Below, piece after piece: positions 8,739-17,053 of a DNA stretch of 64,000 bases. Position 1 is the stretch's first letter. Each line of letters opens with the position of its first letter. A program made the position numbers and the translations under genes. Source of the DNA: Panacagrimonas sp041603235. GTDB taxonomy: Bacteria > Pseudomonadota > Gammaproteobacteria > Nevskiales > Nevskiaceae. The notes beneath the pieces are model-generated. The model was given only the letters and a program-made list of their open reading frames with translations, ran no database searches and had not been told where the DNA came from. The stretch lies in the NCBI GenBank assembly GCA_041603235.1, contig JBFIES010000001.1:124001-188000 (forward strand), written 5' to 3'.

Positions 8739-8757
8739 AAGCTGTCTTGAAGCTTTG

Positions 8758-8797
8758 AAAATCCCGCGGAGGCCCAGGCCTCCGCGGGATTTTTTTT
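8758..8797 (+). terminator. Intrinsic terminator of acnA, probably bidirectional
   Basis: A perfect 14-bp stem (ATCCCGCGGAGGCC and its complement, 8761-8774 and 8777-8790) has a two-base loop and is followed by seven T. The opposite strand has four T after the same stem, so it can also stop the convergent protease gene that ends at 8807. Confidence 0.95.
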
Positions 8798-8806
8798 GCC
8801 AGAATC

Positions 8807-10552
8807 TCAGCCCTTCCATATCCCTGAAAAACGGGTCCCATAAGCCTGCACCTGATGCAGCTTGAGACCGGCCTTGGCCATCTCGTCGTACTTGGCCTGA
8901 TATTGGGTGGAAGTCAGGCCGAACCAGTGACCCCAGCGGCCAGGCTGCTTTTGCCAGATTGCCGCGTATCGGTAACCCGACCCATGCGGATAGGCGCAGA
9001 ATGTTGTCACCCGGAGCCCCTTCTTCCAGAAGTCGTCGAAGCGCTTCTGGTAAGCATCTGCTGTCATGTCAAAGTAGCAGGCATTGCCCGCACTGCCGCT
9101 TTTGACCCAGGTTGATGACACCAGAAGCTTGCTGCCGGCCTTGTACAGGAACAGGTCTGTGTGCAGCCATCCATTGGCGTGCAACTCCGCCCATCGCTTC
9201 TCGAAGCTGGCCGGGGTCATGCCGTGCGAAGCCTCGAATGCCGCCTCCGCCTTCTTCCAGATCGCCGAGTAGCGCACGCCGCTGGCAGTCTGCGTCGCGA
9301 TCACCCGGTCCGGCCGATACGACTTGGCCACGTACTCGTCGAATCGTTCCTGATACTTGGCGCCTGTCATCAGGGTCCAGACCGGATCAGAAGGTCCCGG
9401 CTGGAAAGACCCCGAAACAAGCGTCTTGCTGCCCACCCGATTCACGCTCAGCGTGCTGGGCGACAAGTCCTTCAGGTTCCAGTAGTCGAAGCAGCGCTGC
9501 CATTTGGCGTAATCCAGATTATGAAAATCCGGATTGCACGGCGGCTCGATCAGGACACGCCTGTGTTCATGCTGCAGCGTTTGATGAATGGTCTGCGCCT
9601 GGGATGCGGTCAATCGTTGCGGCGCACCCCAGAAAAAATAACTCATCACGTTGTCGCGCGGAGGCGTCAGCGTAAACGAGTAGGATTTGTTTCCAACTTT
9701 TCCACTGACACTCACCGAGGCCGGGCCGGCGCTGGTGTGACTGAGCCCGCGCTGGGAATACAGGTCACGACAACAGTCCGGATTGGTATCGGAGAGAAGA
9801 TCGCCGTTGAAGGCGCTGACCGTACCGCCATTGGCTGCAGCAAACTCGATGACCCGCTGCTCCGCCTTGGCCGCCGTATCGGCATTGCCCTTGTAGATCT
9901 CGCTGGTTCCCCAGCCCGGATGGGTGTGGAACAGACCCAGATAGTGCCCCACCTCGTGTGCCAGAAAATTTCCGCGGTCCGGAGTATCCCAGTCCAGGGC
10001 ATTGGGCATCGCGACGTAGTTGACGTTATCCGTGGGCAGGCTCACCGACGAAGGAACGGTTTGCCCGGTGTTGGGCGGATACGCATGCCCCCAACCCACC
10101 GGGGTTGATCCGACACCATGGCGAAAGAAGATGACAATTTTCCCGGGCAGCCGGTCTGCCACCTTATTGCCCTCAACCCACCATTTGGAGCCGCCGTTCT
10201 GCAAGTTATTGAGCACTGTACTCTTGCGAGGGTGCCAGTCCTTGCTGGCATCAAACACCAATTCAATTCCTGCGCTGGCCAAGGCGAGGTTTGCCCTAGC
10301 CAGTCCTTTGGCAAGATTGTCCGCGGTGAAGGTATAGGCCCTTTTCCCGTCGTCATCTGACAAGGGAATGGCGTGGACGCGCAGCTTTCTCTTGATCCGC
10401 AAGGAGCGCCTAGTTACTGCACTGGCCTTGCTCACTGCGATTCTGGGTTTCGCCCGGCTCGCTGAACTCGCAGGCTGGGCGGCCGGAACCGCGCCGACCT
10501 TACTGGTGGGGCGGACAATTTTTCGCTTGATGATGGGCTTCTTGCTTGCCAT
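8807..10552 (-). CDS. M43-like (pappalysin) metalloprotease with tandem-repeat tail
   Basis: The protein has 581 residues. Residues 1-60 are basic and low-complexity (Lys/Arg/Ala/Ser) with no hydrophobic signal peptide. A zinc-protease domain covers about 60-340: HEVGHYLGLFH at 199-209 is the extended HExxHxxGxxH metzincin motif, and NVMSYF at 301-306 gives the Met-turn, as in the M43 pappalysin group. Residues 345-581 hold four to five copies of a roughly 47-residue repeat with RYAAIW-type ends, matching Bacterial Tandem Repeat Domain 1 of polyglycine-hydrolase-like proteins. GGAGAG lies upstream of the ATG. Target and export route are unknown. Convergent with acnA. Confidence 0.85.
   Translation of the reverse strand: MASKKPIIKRKIVRPTSKVGAVPAAQPASSASRAKPRIAVSKASAVTRRSLRIKRKLRVHAIPLSDDDGKRAYTFTADNLAKGLARANLALASAGIELVFDASKDWHPRKSTVLNNLQNGGSKWWVEGNKVADRLPGKIVIFFRHGVGSTPVGWGHAYPPNTGQTVPSSVSLPTDNVNYVAMPNALDWDTPDRGNFLAHEVGHYLGLFHTHPGWGTSEIYKGNADTAAKAEQRVIEFAAANGGTVSAFNGDLLSDTNPDCCRDLYSQRGLSHTSAGPASVSVSGKVGNKSYSFTLTPPRDNVMSYFFWGAPQRLTASQAQTIHQTLQHEHRRVLIEPPCNPDFHNLDYAKWQRCFDYWNLKDLSPSTLSVNRVGSKTLVSGSFQPGPSDPVWTLMTGAKYQERFDEYVAKSYRPDRVIATQTASGVRYSAIWKKAEAAFEASHGMTPASFEKRWAELHANGWLHTDLFLYKAGSKLLVSSTWVKSGSAGNACYFDMTADAYQKRFDDFWKKGLRVTTFCAYPHGSGYRYAAIWQKQPGRWGHWFGLTSTQYQAKYDEMAKAGLKLHQVQAYGTRFSGIWKG
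8810..9382 (-). repeat. Four BTRD1-type protein repeats
   Basis: The 3' third of the protease gene encodes four related units of 44-50 residues: 391-434 (ending VRYSAIWKK), 442-485 (ending LLVSSTWVK), 491-535 (ending YRYAAIWQK) and 541-580 (ending TRFSGIWKG). Each has an Mt-x(4)-Y/F-x(2)-R/K-x-D/A-E block near its start. A degenerate fifth copy may precede them at 345-385. Confidence 0.75.
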
Positions 10553-10952
10553 GGCTCTCTCCGTGCATTGCGTTGACAGGAAAAATCAACGCACTCCGGA
10601 TCAAGCTGATTGAGCAAATGCTGATGGGAGCGCGCTACGACCAGGCGCGGTCGCATCCCATTACATACGGTGCCTCCTGAGCGCCTGTATCGCGTCAGGA
10701 GCATGTTCCGATCCATCAACAATTTGAAGCGATGCGCAGGGCATTCCGACGCCACTCTGTGATGGGGCGCACATGGAAAAGACAGGGCTACGATTCCGGG
10801 GCACATGCCCGTATACGAAAAGCCATTAAGGCCTGCGAAGCCCCCTATATCAGCGGGCCAATCAAGCGAAGCCGTTCAGACTGGGCATCAAAGACTCAGA
10901 CATCAATGGGCGAACTGGCGCCCGACAAACGGCTTCCAGAGCCGCCTCCGAT
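10553..10952. other. 400-bp intergenic region without a recognised gene
   Basis: This stretch lies upstream of the protease gene and downstream of the first glycine-zipper gene, both on the minus strand. Short open frames exist in it, but none has a family match, ribosome binding site or codon pattern I trust. I find no clear terminator or RNA gene. It should hold the protease promoter. Confidence 0.4.
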
Positions 10953-11243
10953 CTAGTGATGATGCTTCTTGTACTTCTTATGATGACCCTTGTGTTTGCC
11001 ATGATTGTGATGGTCGTGGCCGCCGTAATCATGATCATCGTGAGAATCACCAGAGCCGATCGCCGCTCCGGTGGCTCCGCCTACCGCGCCACCGATGATG
11101 GCCCCATTACGGCCGCCAACCTCGGAACCAATTGCAGCACCTGCCGCACCACCAATGGCCCCGCCGATCACGGCCCCGCTATCTGCTGCCTGGCTCATCG
11201 CGGGCAGGCAAAGCAGCAACGCAAAAGCAGTCATTTTTTTCAT
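10953..11243 (-). CDS. Glycine-zipper protein with His/Lys-rich tail
   Basis: This 96-residue protein has a signal peptide (MKKMTAFALLLCLPAMSQAA, cleavage after AQA-like MSQA). A glycine-zipper stretch with repeated GGAxGGAxGAAIG follows (residues about 24-65), the pattern of Gly-zipper 2TM/YMGG-like domains that insert in membranes. The tail from residue 68 is rich in His, Asp and Lys (HDDHDYGGHDHHNHGKHKG), which could bind metal ions. It is probably periplasmic or outer-membrane associated. It resembles the next gene upstream in layout, so the two may be diverged duplicates. No specific function is known. Confidence 0.8.
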   Translation of the reverse strand: MKKMTAFALLLCLPAMSQAADSGAVIGGAIGGAAGAAIGSEVGGRNGAIIGGAVGGATGAAIGSGDSHDDHDYGGHDHHNHGKHKGHHKKYKKHHH

Positions 11244-11531
11244 GTTTGGATTGTGTTTGTCTTTGGACCATCAAGAGCGTCCATTCCACCACTGGCCAGT
11301 GAAGCTGCACTGAACCTGTGACCACTCCCTTCACTCGCACGCCTGTCACCTGTTACGGCCATACAGGGTCACTTACGGATTCGTCTTGCAAGGACGCCAT
11401 CATTGCGCCGGAGTCTCTGCGCCGAAAGAATCCCAGCGTTGATGAGCGCATACAGCCTGACCGTTCACTAACGACGATATCTCCAGGATCGAAACAAAGG
11501 ACGCCAGAAAGCCTGCGTGGAAACGGACGAT
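11244..11531. other. Intergenic region between the two glycine-zipper genes
   Basis: No gene is supported here. It should contain the promoter of the downstream minus-strand glycine-zipper gene. A perfect 12-bp palindrome, CACTGGCCAGTG, sits at 11290-11301, about 47 bases upstream of that start codon. The terminator of the other glycine-zipper gene borders it on the right. Confidence 0.4.
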
Positions 11532-11556
11532 AAAAAAAGCAGGCCGGAGCCTGCTT
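11532..11556 (-). terminator. Intrinsic terminator of the second glycine-zipper gene
   Basis: Read on the minus strand, stem AAGCAGGC (complement of 11549-11556) pairs with GCCTGCTT (complement of 11537-11544) around a four-base loop and runs into seven T. It begins 21 bases after the stop codon at 11577. Confidence 0.9.
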
Positions 11557-11576
11557 CTTTATTGCTTCAGTCTCGC

Positions 11577-11972
11577 CTAGTGTCGGCAATAGCGATTGTG
11601 CGCGTGACCCCGATGATGATCCTGGCGATAGCTGCGGCCCCATTGGTCGTAGCGAACCTGCTGTTGTCGGTAGTGTCCGCGGTGATGGCCATGATTGTGA
11701 TGCGGTTTGCCATGCCCGCCATACTGTGGAGCGCTGTACCGCGTTCGATGGCGATCATCGTCGCGATCGCTTGCAACATAAGCGCCAGCCGTGGCGCCAA
11801 TGACCGCGCCAACCACCGCTCCGTTCTGTCCGTTGTAGCTGTTGCCAATCACTGACCCGAGCACACCGCCAATCAGGCTGCCGAGCGCCGCATCACCACG
11901 ATCACTGGCTAAACCCGGTGTCGCCAAGCCCGTCAGCAGGGCGCCAAGCATGAGTAGGCTTGATCTGTTCAT
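11577..11972 (-). CDS. Glycine-zipper protein with His/Arg/Tyr-rich tail
   Basis: The protein has 131 residues from the ATG at 11972, which has TGGAG upstream. An N-terminal signal peptide (MNRSSLLMLGALLTGLATPG) is followed by a glycine-zipper segment (LGSLIGGVLGSVIGNSY, then NGAVVGAVIGATAGAYVAS). A tail of about 65 residues rich in His, Arg, Tyr and Gln follows (GGHGKPHHNHGHHRGHY). The layout mirrors the gene 333 bp downstream, down to the NGA-(I/V)(I/V)G step between zipper halves. Envelope location is likely; metal binding by the tail is a guess. It has its own terminator, so the pair is not one simple operon. Confidence 0.8.
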   Translation of the reverse strand: MNRSSLLMLGALLTGLATPGLASDRGDAALGSLIGGVLGSVIGNSYNGQNGAVVGAVIGATAGAYVASDRDDDRHRTRYSAPQYGGHGKPHHNHGHHRGHYRQQQVRYDQWGRSYRQDHHRGHAHNRYCRH

Positions 11973-12212
11973 GATGTTTGACTCCAGATAGATGACGAAT
12001 GTCACGAGAATCAAACTACGTCCGGGCGGTGAATCAATTCTGAATTCGGCGTTCTTGTTTGTCGCAAGCTGTCACAACTTGCTGAACGCACCACATCAGA
12101 GAAGCAATCTCAGGATCAATCACGATCGCAATTTGTCCGAAGAGGCAGTGCTGACCCGTACTGCCAAATACGGCAAACATCGGTATCTTTAAGCCTTGGG
12201 AGATATAAAAAA

Positions 12213-12935
12213 ATGAACCGACTACTGATCCTCGCCTACGGCGTCATCTGCTACGGCATCTTCTTTGCCGTGTTTCTATATTTGATCGGCTTCAATGCCG
12301 ACATGCTGGTTCCAAAGTCTGTCAGTTCAGGAACGCCGGGGCCTGTCATGCCTGCCATCCTGACCAACGTGGGCCTGATCTTGCTGTTTGGCGTGCAGCA
12401 CACGGTCATGGCTCGCCCTGGCTTCAAGCGGGCGCTCACCCAGTGGCTGCCTGTGCCCATGGAGCGCAGCACTTATGTAATGGCCACCAACATTGTTCTG
12501 ATTCTGATCATGATGTTCTGGCAGCCCCTGCCAGGCACGGTCTGGAGCATTGAGTCCGAGTCAGCGGCACTGTCGATACACGCAGTCGCGGGACTGGGCT
12601 GGGTCATCGTCCTGATTTCCACATTCCTGACCAATCACTTTGATCTGTTTGGACTTCGACAGGTTTACCTGAACGCCGCAAAGAAGACCTATACCCCTGT
12701 GGGTTTTCGCGAGATTCTGCTGTATCGATGGATTCGTCACCCCATGATGCTGGGCCTGCTGATTGCTTTTTGGGCCATTCCGGTGATGACGATGAGCCAC
12801 CTGCTGTTCAGCCTTGGCATGACCCTGTACATCGTCGTGGGCATCTACTTCGAAGAGCGTGGCCTGCGCGCTGAGCTAGGGCAGGATTACATCGACTATC
12901 AGCAACGCACACGACGCGTACTGCCCTTCTATTGA
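12213..12935 (+). CDS. mddA: Methanethiol S-methyltransferase-like membrane protein (MddA/NnrU family)
   Basis: This 240-residue protein has five or six membrane segments. The block NHFDLFGLRQVYLNAAKK (about residues 137-154) and the C-terminal LLYRWIRHPMMLGLLIAFWA, followed by YFEERGLRAELGQDYIDYQQ, are those of the MddA branch of the isoprenylcysteine/NnrU methyltransferase superfamily. MddA methylates methanethiol with S-adenosylmethionine to give dimethyl sulfide. A GGGAG ribosome binding site precedes the ATG. Divergent from the second glycine-zipper gene. A more general NnrU-like role is the alternative. Confidence 0.7.
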   Translation: MNRLLILAYGVICYGIFFAVFLYLIGFNADMLVPKSVSSGTPGPVMPAILTNVGLILLFGVQHTVMARPGFKRALTQWLPVPMERSTYVMATNIVLILIMMFWQPLPGTVWSIESESAALSIHAVAGLGWVIVLISTFLTNHFDLFGLRQVYLNAAKKTYTPVGFREILLYRWIRHPMMLGLLIAFWAIPVMTMSHLLFSLGMTLYIVVGIYFEERGLRAELGQDYIDYQQRTRRVLPFY

Positions 12936-12980
12936 GAGTAGCGCTCGCAGACCAGAACATATATCAGCTCAGAGACTGTC

Positions 12981-14231
12981 ATGGCCAAGCGCCACATTCT
13001 GGTGCTCATGTGTTTTGCAGCAGTTTTTGTTTGCTACATCGACAGGGTCAACATTTCTGTTGCCATCATTCCGATGGCAGAGCATTTTGGCTGGTCCGGC
13101 ACTGAGAAAGGCTTTGTACTTTCATCCTTTTTCATCGGCTACCTGCTGGGACAAGTTCCATCTGGCTGGATGTCAAATCGCTTTGGAGGCCGACTGGCGC
13201 TAGGCGTTGCGCTGTTGATGTGGTCGGCTTTCACCATCCTCACCCCCATTGCCGCTGCGGTCAGCTTTTCGGCACTGATTCTCGCGCGCATTGCGATGGG
13301 CCTGGGCGAAGCAGCCACTTTTCCAGCGATCTACAATCTTTTCAGCAGATGGGTTCCGCGCCAGGAGCGCTCCCGTTCGGTCACCCTGGCTCTGGGCGGC
13401 ATCCCGGTCGGCATGGTTCTGGGCCTGGCGGTTTCAGGCATCCTGGTTGCACGGTTTGGCTGGGAGAGCATCTTCTACGTGTTCGGTGCGGTGGGCATCG
13501 TGTACGCCGTGTTCTGGTTTGCCGTGATCAAGGATTCGCCGGCACAGGACAGCAAAACCAGCGAAGCCGAACGAGCACACATCTCGGCGGGCCTGAATCC
13601 TACGCAGTTGGAGCGCTCACCCCTGCCAGTCGCCAGGCTACTGAAAGCTGCTCCTTTCTGGGCGCTGCTTTTCAACCATTTTTGCAGCAACTGGATCCTC
13701 TACGTTTTGCTGGCCTGGCTGCCCAGTTACTTCAGAGACGCACAGGGGATGAGTCTTTCCAGCGCGGGGCTTGCCTCTGCCGCTCCCTGGCTGAGCATGT
13801 TCGTGATGTCCAATCTCGGTGCATGGCTGGCTGACGGCATGATCGCGCGCGGCACCGCTGTGAGCACCGTGCGCAAGATCATGCAGGTCAGCGGGTTGAT
13901 CGGCGCCTCTGCCTTCATGCTGCTGATCACCTTGCCGAGTTCGCCCACCGGAGCAGTTGCGCTGATGTGCGGGGCGCTGGGCGCGCTGGGCCTGACCTGG
14001 GTTGGTTACGCGCCAAACCATCTTGAAATAGCGCCGCGTCATGCTGACATCCTGATGGGCATCACCAATACTGCTGGCACGCTGCCCGGCGTGATTGGCG
14101 TTGCAATCGCCGGATGGCTGCTGGATACAACGGGCTCCTACGTATCGGTGTTTCTGCTAGGGGCTGGAATCAGCACTGCGGGAGCTGTGGTCTGGATCCT
14201 GTTCTCCAGTTCAGATCCGATCATCGAATAA
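12981..14231 (+). CDS. MFS transporter, anion:cation symporter type
   Basis: This 416-residue protein has twelve predicted membrane helices. The N-terminal segment CFAAVFVCYIDRVNISVAII with GQVPSGWMSNRFGGR (the loop 2-3 motif) is typical of the ACS branch of the major facilitator family, which includes phosphate/sialic-acid/hexuronate carriers and eukaryotic SLC17-like carriers. The substrate cannot be predicted; it is probably an organic anion. It starts 45 bases after the MddA-like gene on the same strand, so the two may be co-transcribed. Confidence 0.88.
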   Translation: MAKRHILVLMCFAAVFVCYIDRVNISVAIIPMAEHFGWSGTEKGFVLSSFFIGYLLGQVPSGWMSNRFGGRLALGVALLMWSAFTILTPIAAAVSFSALILARIAMGLGEAATFPAIYNLFSRWVPRQERSRSVTLALGGIPVGMVLGLAVSGILVARFGWESIFYVFGAVGIVYAVFWFAVIKDSPAQDSKTSEAERAHISAGLNPTQLERSPLPVARLLKAAPFWALLFNHFCSNWILYVLLAWLPSYFRDAQGMSLSSAGLASAAPWLSMFVMSNLGAWLADGMIARGTAVSTVRKIMQVSGLIGASAFMLLITLPSSPTGAVALMCGALGALGLTWVGYAPNHLEIAPRHADILMGITNTAGTLPGVIGVAIAGWLLDTTGSYVSVFLLGAGISTAGAVVWILFSSSDPIIE

Positions 14232-14259
14232 AGCATCATGGAGTGGGCATCAGCCGATT

Positions 14260-15228
14260 TCAGTCTCCTGCTTCGGCAATCTGCTCGGCATCGCTTGGAT
14301 TGACTGGGACATCATCGCCAGCGGACAGATCCAGTGGTACTCCGGCCCAGTTGCAAATTGCAATGCGCCGCTCCATCACACAGCGTCTGCCTTCTTCTAT
14401 CGCTTCTGCGGCGCGATGGAAGTCCATCAGCGCGAAATCGGTGAGGATGGGCCGCAACGTCACTTCCGGAGGGTCGCCTGCCATTCGGCTTCGTGTGAGG
14501 CGATCCTGAAGAATATTCACACTCGCGGCCATGGTATCGAACATGCTGGGGCGGTCATCATCTCCACTGCTGAGCGCGGAGACCATGCGGTTCCAGAAGT
14601 TGGGCTCCACCTGAGACGCACTTTCCCGCTCCATCACTCGCTGGTCGGCGCGAGAGAAATGACGCCCTACCAGTTGAGCATTCAAGTTCACTGCGATGAC
14701 GACATCCGCGCCCATGGCCCGGCAGGCTGATACCGGCATTGGATTCACAAGCCCCCCATCCAGCACCCAGCGCTGGTCATGCTTGATCGGAGAAAAAATG
14801 CCCGGAATTGCACAGGACGCGCGCGCAGCGGAAATAATTGGCCCTTTGGTGATCCAGATTTCCCGCCCGCTGCTCATTTCTGTGCAAACGCTGATGTAGC
14901 GTTGAGCCACCTCCTCGATATCCGGATTCTTGTGGCGCTCAGCAAATTGTCCGAACAGCCGTTCCCCCTTTACAAAGCCACCGGACAAGGTGAGGTCCAT
15001 CAGGCTGAACACATCGCGTGAGGTCAGGCGCAGGACCCACTCCTTGAACTCAGCGAGCTGATCGGAAACATAAACCGCCCCGACCAGTGCACCGATGGAG
15101 GTGCCCGCAACCACGTCCGGGCGAATCCCCAGTTCATGCAGGGCTTCGATGATGCCGATATGTGTCCAGCCTCTTGCGGATCCGCTGCCCAGTGCCAGGC
15201 CGATGACCGGTTTTCTGTTAGTACTCAT
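14260..15228 (-). CDS. Patatin-like phospholipase (RssA-like)
   Basis: This 322-residue serine lipase-like protein has the oxyanion-loop GSGSARGWTHIG (residues 14-25), the nucleophile elbow GTSIG (Ser44), and the catalytic-dyad aspartate in LDGGLVNP (Asp157). This is the full patatin Ser-Asp dyad. The order and spacing match bacterial RssA/NTE-type proteins of about 300 residues. No signal peptide or membrane segment is visible, so it is likely cytoplasmic and acts on membrane phospholipids or lysophospholipids. Convergent with the MFS gene and divergent from the flavoprotein gene, so it is a single-gene unit. Confidence 0.9.
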   Translation of the reverse strand: MSTNRKPVIGLALGSGSARGWTHIGIIEALHELGIRPDVVAGTSIGALVGAVYVSDQLAEFKEWVLRLTSRDVFSLMDLTLSGGFVKGERLFGQFAERHKNPDIEEVAQRYISVCTEMSSGREIWITKGPIISAARASCAIPGIFSPIKHDQRWVLDGGLVNPMPVSACRAMGADVVIAVNLNAQLVGRHFSRADQRVMERESASQVEPNFWNRMVSALSSGDDDRPSMFDTMAASVNILQDRLTRSRMAGDPPEVTLRPILTDFALMDFHRAAEAIEEGRRCVMERRIAICNWAGVPLDLSAGDDVPVNPSDAEQIAEAGD

Positions 15229-15321
15229 GTCCTGCTCACGTCCATCTAGCTCCTGAAATTCGGCACGTATGGCACACAGCGATATCCTATCGCGCTATGC
15301 CTACCCAGCGAGCCTGAGCCA

Positions 15322-16524
15322 GTGAGTCCCCCACAAGCTGATGTCATCGTGCTCGGCGCCGGTGCTGCTGGTCTGTTCTGCGCGTTCAGTGCAGCGCGTC
15401 GAGGCCTGCGCGTACTGGTCCTGGAGCGCGCAAACAAGGTCGGCAAGAAAATCCTGATGTCCGGAGGTGGCCGATGCAACTTCACCAACACCGGTACAAG
15501 CCCCGAAAATTTCATCTCTGCGAATCCACATTTCTGCAAATCAGCGCTCGCCCGATACTCACCCTACGACTTTATTCAGTTGGTGAACAAACACGGTATC
15601 GGCTGGCATGAAAAGGAACTGGGCCAGTTGTTCTGCGACGAGTCTTCCAAGGACATCGTCGGAATGCTGCTCGATGAGTGTGCCCGGGCCGACGGCGCTG
15701 TTGATATCAGAACTCGCTGCGAGGTCCATTCGGTTGACCATCACGGTTCTGGTTTCAGTCTGGAAACCTCTCATGGACATTTCAATGCGCCCAGCCTGGT
15801 GGTCGCCACCGGCGGGCTTTCCATCCCCAGCCTTGGGGGCAGCGGGTTTGGATACGAGCTCGCCCAGCAGTTCGGGCACACACTGCGCCCCAGACGTTCC
15901 GGATTGGTTCCTCTCACCCTGTCTGGAAAGGCACAAGACTGCTGGAAGAATCTGTCTGGCCTGAGTTTTCCAGTCGAAGTGAGCACGCAGGCGGCGTCAT
16001 TTTCCAATGCCATGTTGCTGACCCATCGCGGGCTGTCGGGCCCCGCAATTCTGCAGATTTCCAGCTACTGGACCGAAGGCCAGAAGCTTCAGATCAATCT
16101 GTTGCCAGAAACGGACGCTCATCAATTTTTGCAGCAACGCAGAAAACGGCAAGCAGACGCGGAACTCAAGAACGTATTGTGCGAATACCTGCCACGCCGT
16201 TTTGCACAGACCTTCTGCGAGCAATTCGCTCCCAGTCTCCCGATGCGCCAGTACTCCGCAAAGGCGCTTACACAAGTGGCGCAGGCATTAGAGAACTGGC
16301 CAGTCCAGGCTGATGGAACAGAGGGTTATCGCACCGCAGAAGTCACGCTGGGCGGTGTTGATACGGCAGGCGTATCTTCCTCCACCTTTGAATCCAGTCT
16401 TGTTCCCGGACTTTATTTTATTGGTGAGGTACTGGATGTGACCGGATGGCTCGGCGGGTACAACTTTCAATGGGCCTGGGCTTCGGCCAACGCCTGCGCC
16501 AACGCAATCCAGACTCGCACATGA
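15322..16524 (+). CDS. BaiN/HI0933-family FAD-dependent oxidoreductase
   Basis: This 400-residue flavoprotein begins with a Rossmann FAD-binding site (VIVLGAGAAGLFCAFSAARRG), followed by GGGRCNFTNT, a signature of the HI0933/YhiN/BaiN family. C-terminal blocks ALTQVAQALE and TLGGVDTAGVSSSTFES, and GEVLDVTGWLGGYNFQWAWA, complete the pattern. Members bind FAD and probably reduce small organic substrates; the physiological reaction is mostly unknown. The start is GTG at 15322. The stop overlaps the start of the YchJ gene by four bases (ATGA), so the two are translationally coupled. Confidence 0.93.
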   Translation: MSPPQADVIVLGAGAAGLFCAFSAARRGLRVLVLERANKVGKKILMSGGGRCNFTNTGTSPENFISANPHFCKSALARYSPYDFIQLVNKHGIGWHEKELGQLFCDESSKDIVGMLLDECARADGAVDIRTRCEVHSVDHHGSGFSLETSHGHFNAPSLVVATGGLSIPSLGGSGFGYELAQQFGHTLRPRRSGLVPLTLSGKAQDCWKNLSGLSFPVEVSTQAASFSNAMLLTHRGLSGPAILQISSYWTEGQKLQINLLPETDAHQFLQQRRKRQADAELKNVLCEYLPRRFAQTFCEQFAPSLPMRQYSAKALTQVAQALENWPVQADGTEGYRTAEVTLGGVDTAGVSSSTFESSLVPGLYFIGEVLDVTGWLGGYNFQWAWASANACANAIQTRT

Positions 16525-16916
16525 GCATTCAACGTGAGCTCGATGCGCCCTGCCCCTGCCGCGAGGATCGGAGCTACGGGCAATGCTGCGCGCCTCTGCA
16601 CGCTGGACAGACCGCAGCCGATGCCGAGACATTGATGCGCTCTCGATACTCAGCCTACGTCCTCGAAATGGAAGACTATCTTCTGGCCAGCTGGCACCCG
16701 GACACCCGCCCGCGGACCGTGGAGTTTGAAGCGGCAAGCAAATGGCTGGGACTGACGATAAAGGATCATCAGATCATCTCCGAGGACGAATCCACCGTCA
16801 GTTTTGTCGCCCGCTTCCGGGTCGCCGGAGGCCGCGCCGTGCGCATGCAGGAGCGCAGCCGTTTTCGCCGCGAATCCGGTCGCTGGTATTACCTTGATGC
16901 GCTCTCCCTCACCTGA
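16521..16916 (+). CDS. ychJ: YchJ/UPF0225 family SEC-C motif protein
   Basis: This 131-residue protein opens with a SEC-C-like zinc motif CPCREDRSYGQCCAPLH (about residues 10-26), then AETLMRSRYSAYV, typical of YchJ. The middle NTF2-like domain ends SRFRRESGRWYYLDA. Many YchJ proteins also have a second C-terminal SEC-C motif; here it is absent, giving the short form. Function is unknown; the zinc knuckle resembles that of SecA. The ATG at 16521 overlaps the preceding stop. Confidence 0.88.
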   Translation: MSIQRELDAPCPCREDRSYGQCCAPLHAGQTAADAETLMRSRYSAYVLEMEDYLLASWHPDTRPRTVEFEAASKWLGLTIKDHQIISEDESTVSFVARFRVAGGRAVRMQERSRFRRESGRWYYLDALSLT

Positions 16917-16990
16917 TTGGGCCCGTTTGTCATCAAGGTGAAGTGGTCAGCCCAAGCATCGATGCTTTAAGGTTGCGCCCTTCCCGCCGT

Positions 16991-17025
16991 CTGGTTCGCG
17001 CAAGCTTCTGCTGAGCGAGAACCAG
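16991..17025 (+). other. Imperfect hairpin in the leader of the MscS gene
   Basis: CTGGTTCGCGC (16991-17001) and GCGAGAACCAG (17015-17025) are inverted complements with one mismatch in eleven and a 13-base loop. No T tract follows, so it is not a standard terminator. It ends 28 bases before the start codon. Confidence 0.5.
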
Positions 17026-17053
17026 CCTTGCCCCTCGCAAACCCGGAGCCTTC

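Noticed and set aside
10732..10956. Short plus-strand frames in the gap beside the first glycine-zipper gene
   Set aside because: No convincing start or homology and atypical composition.
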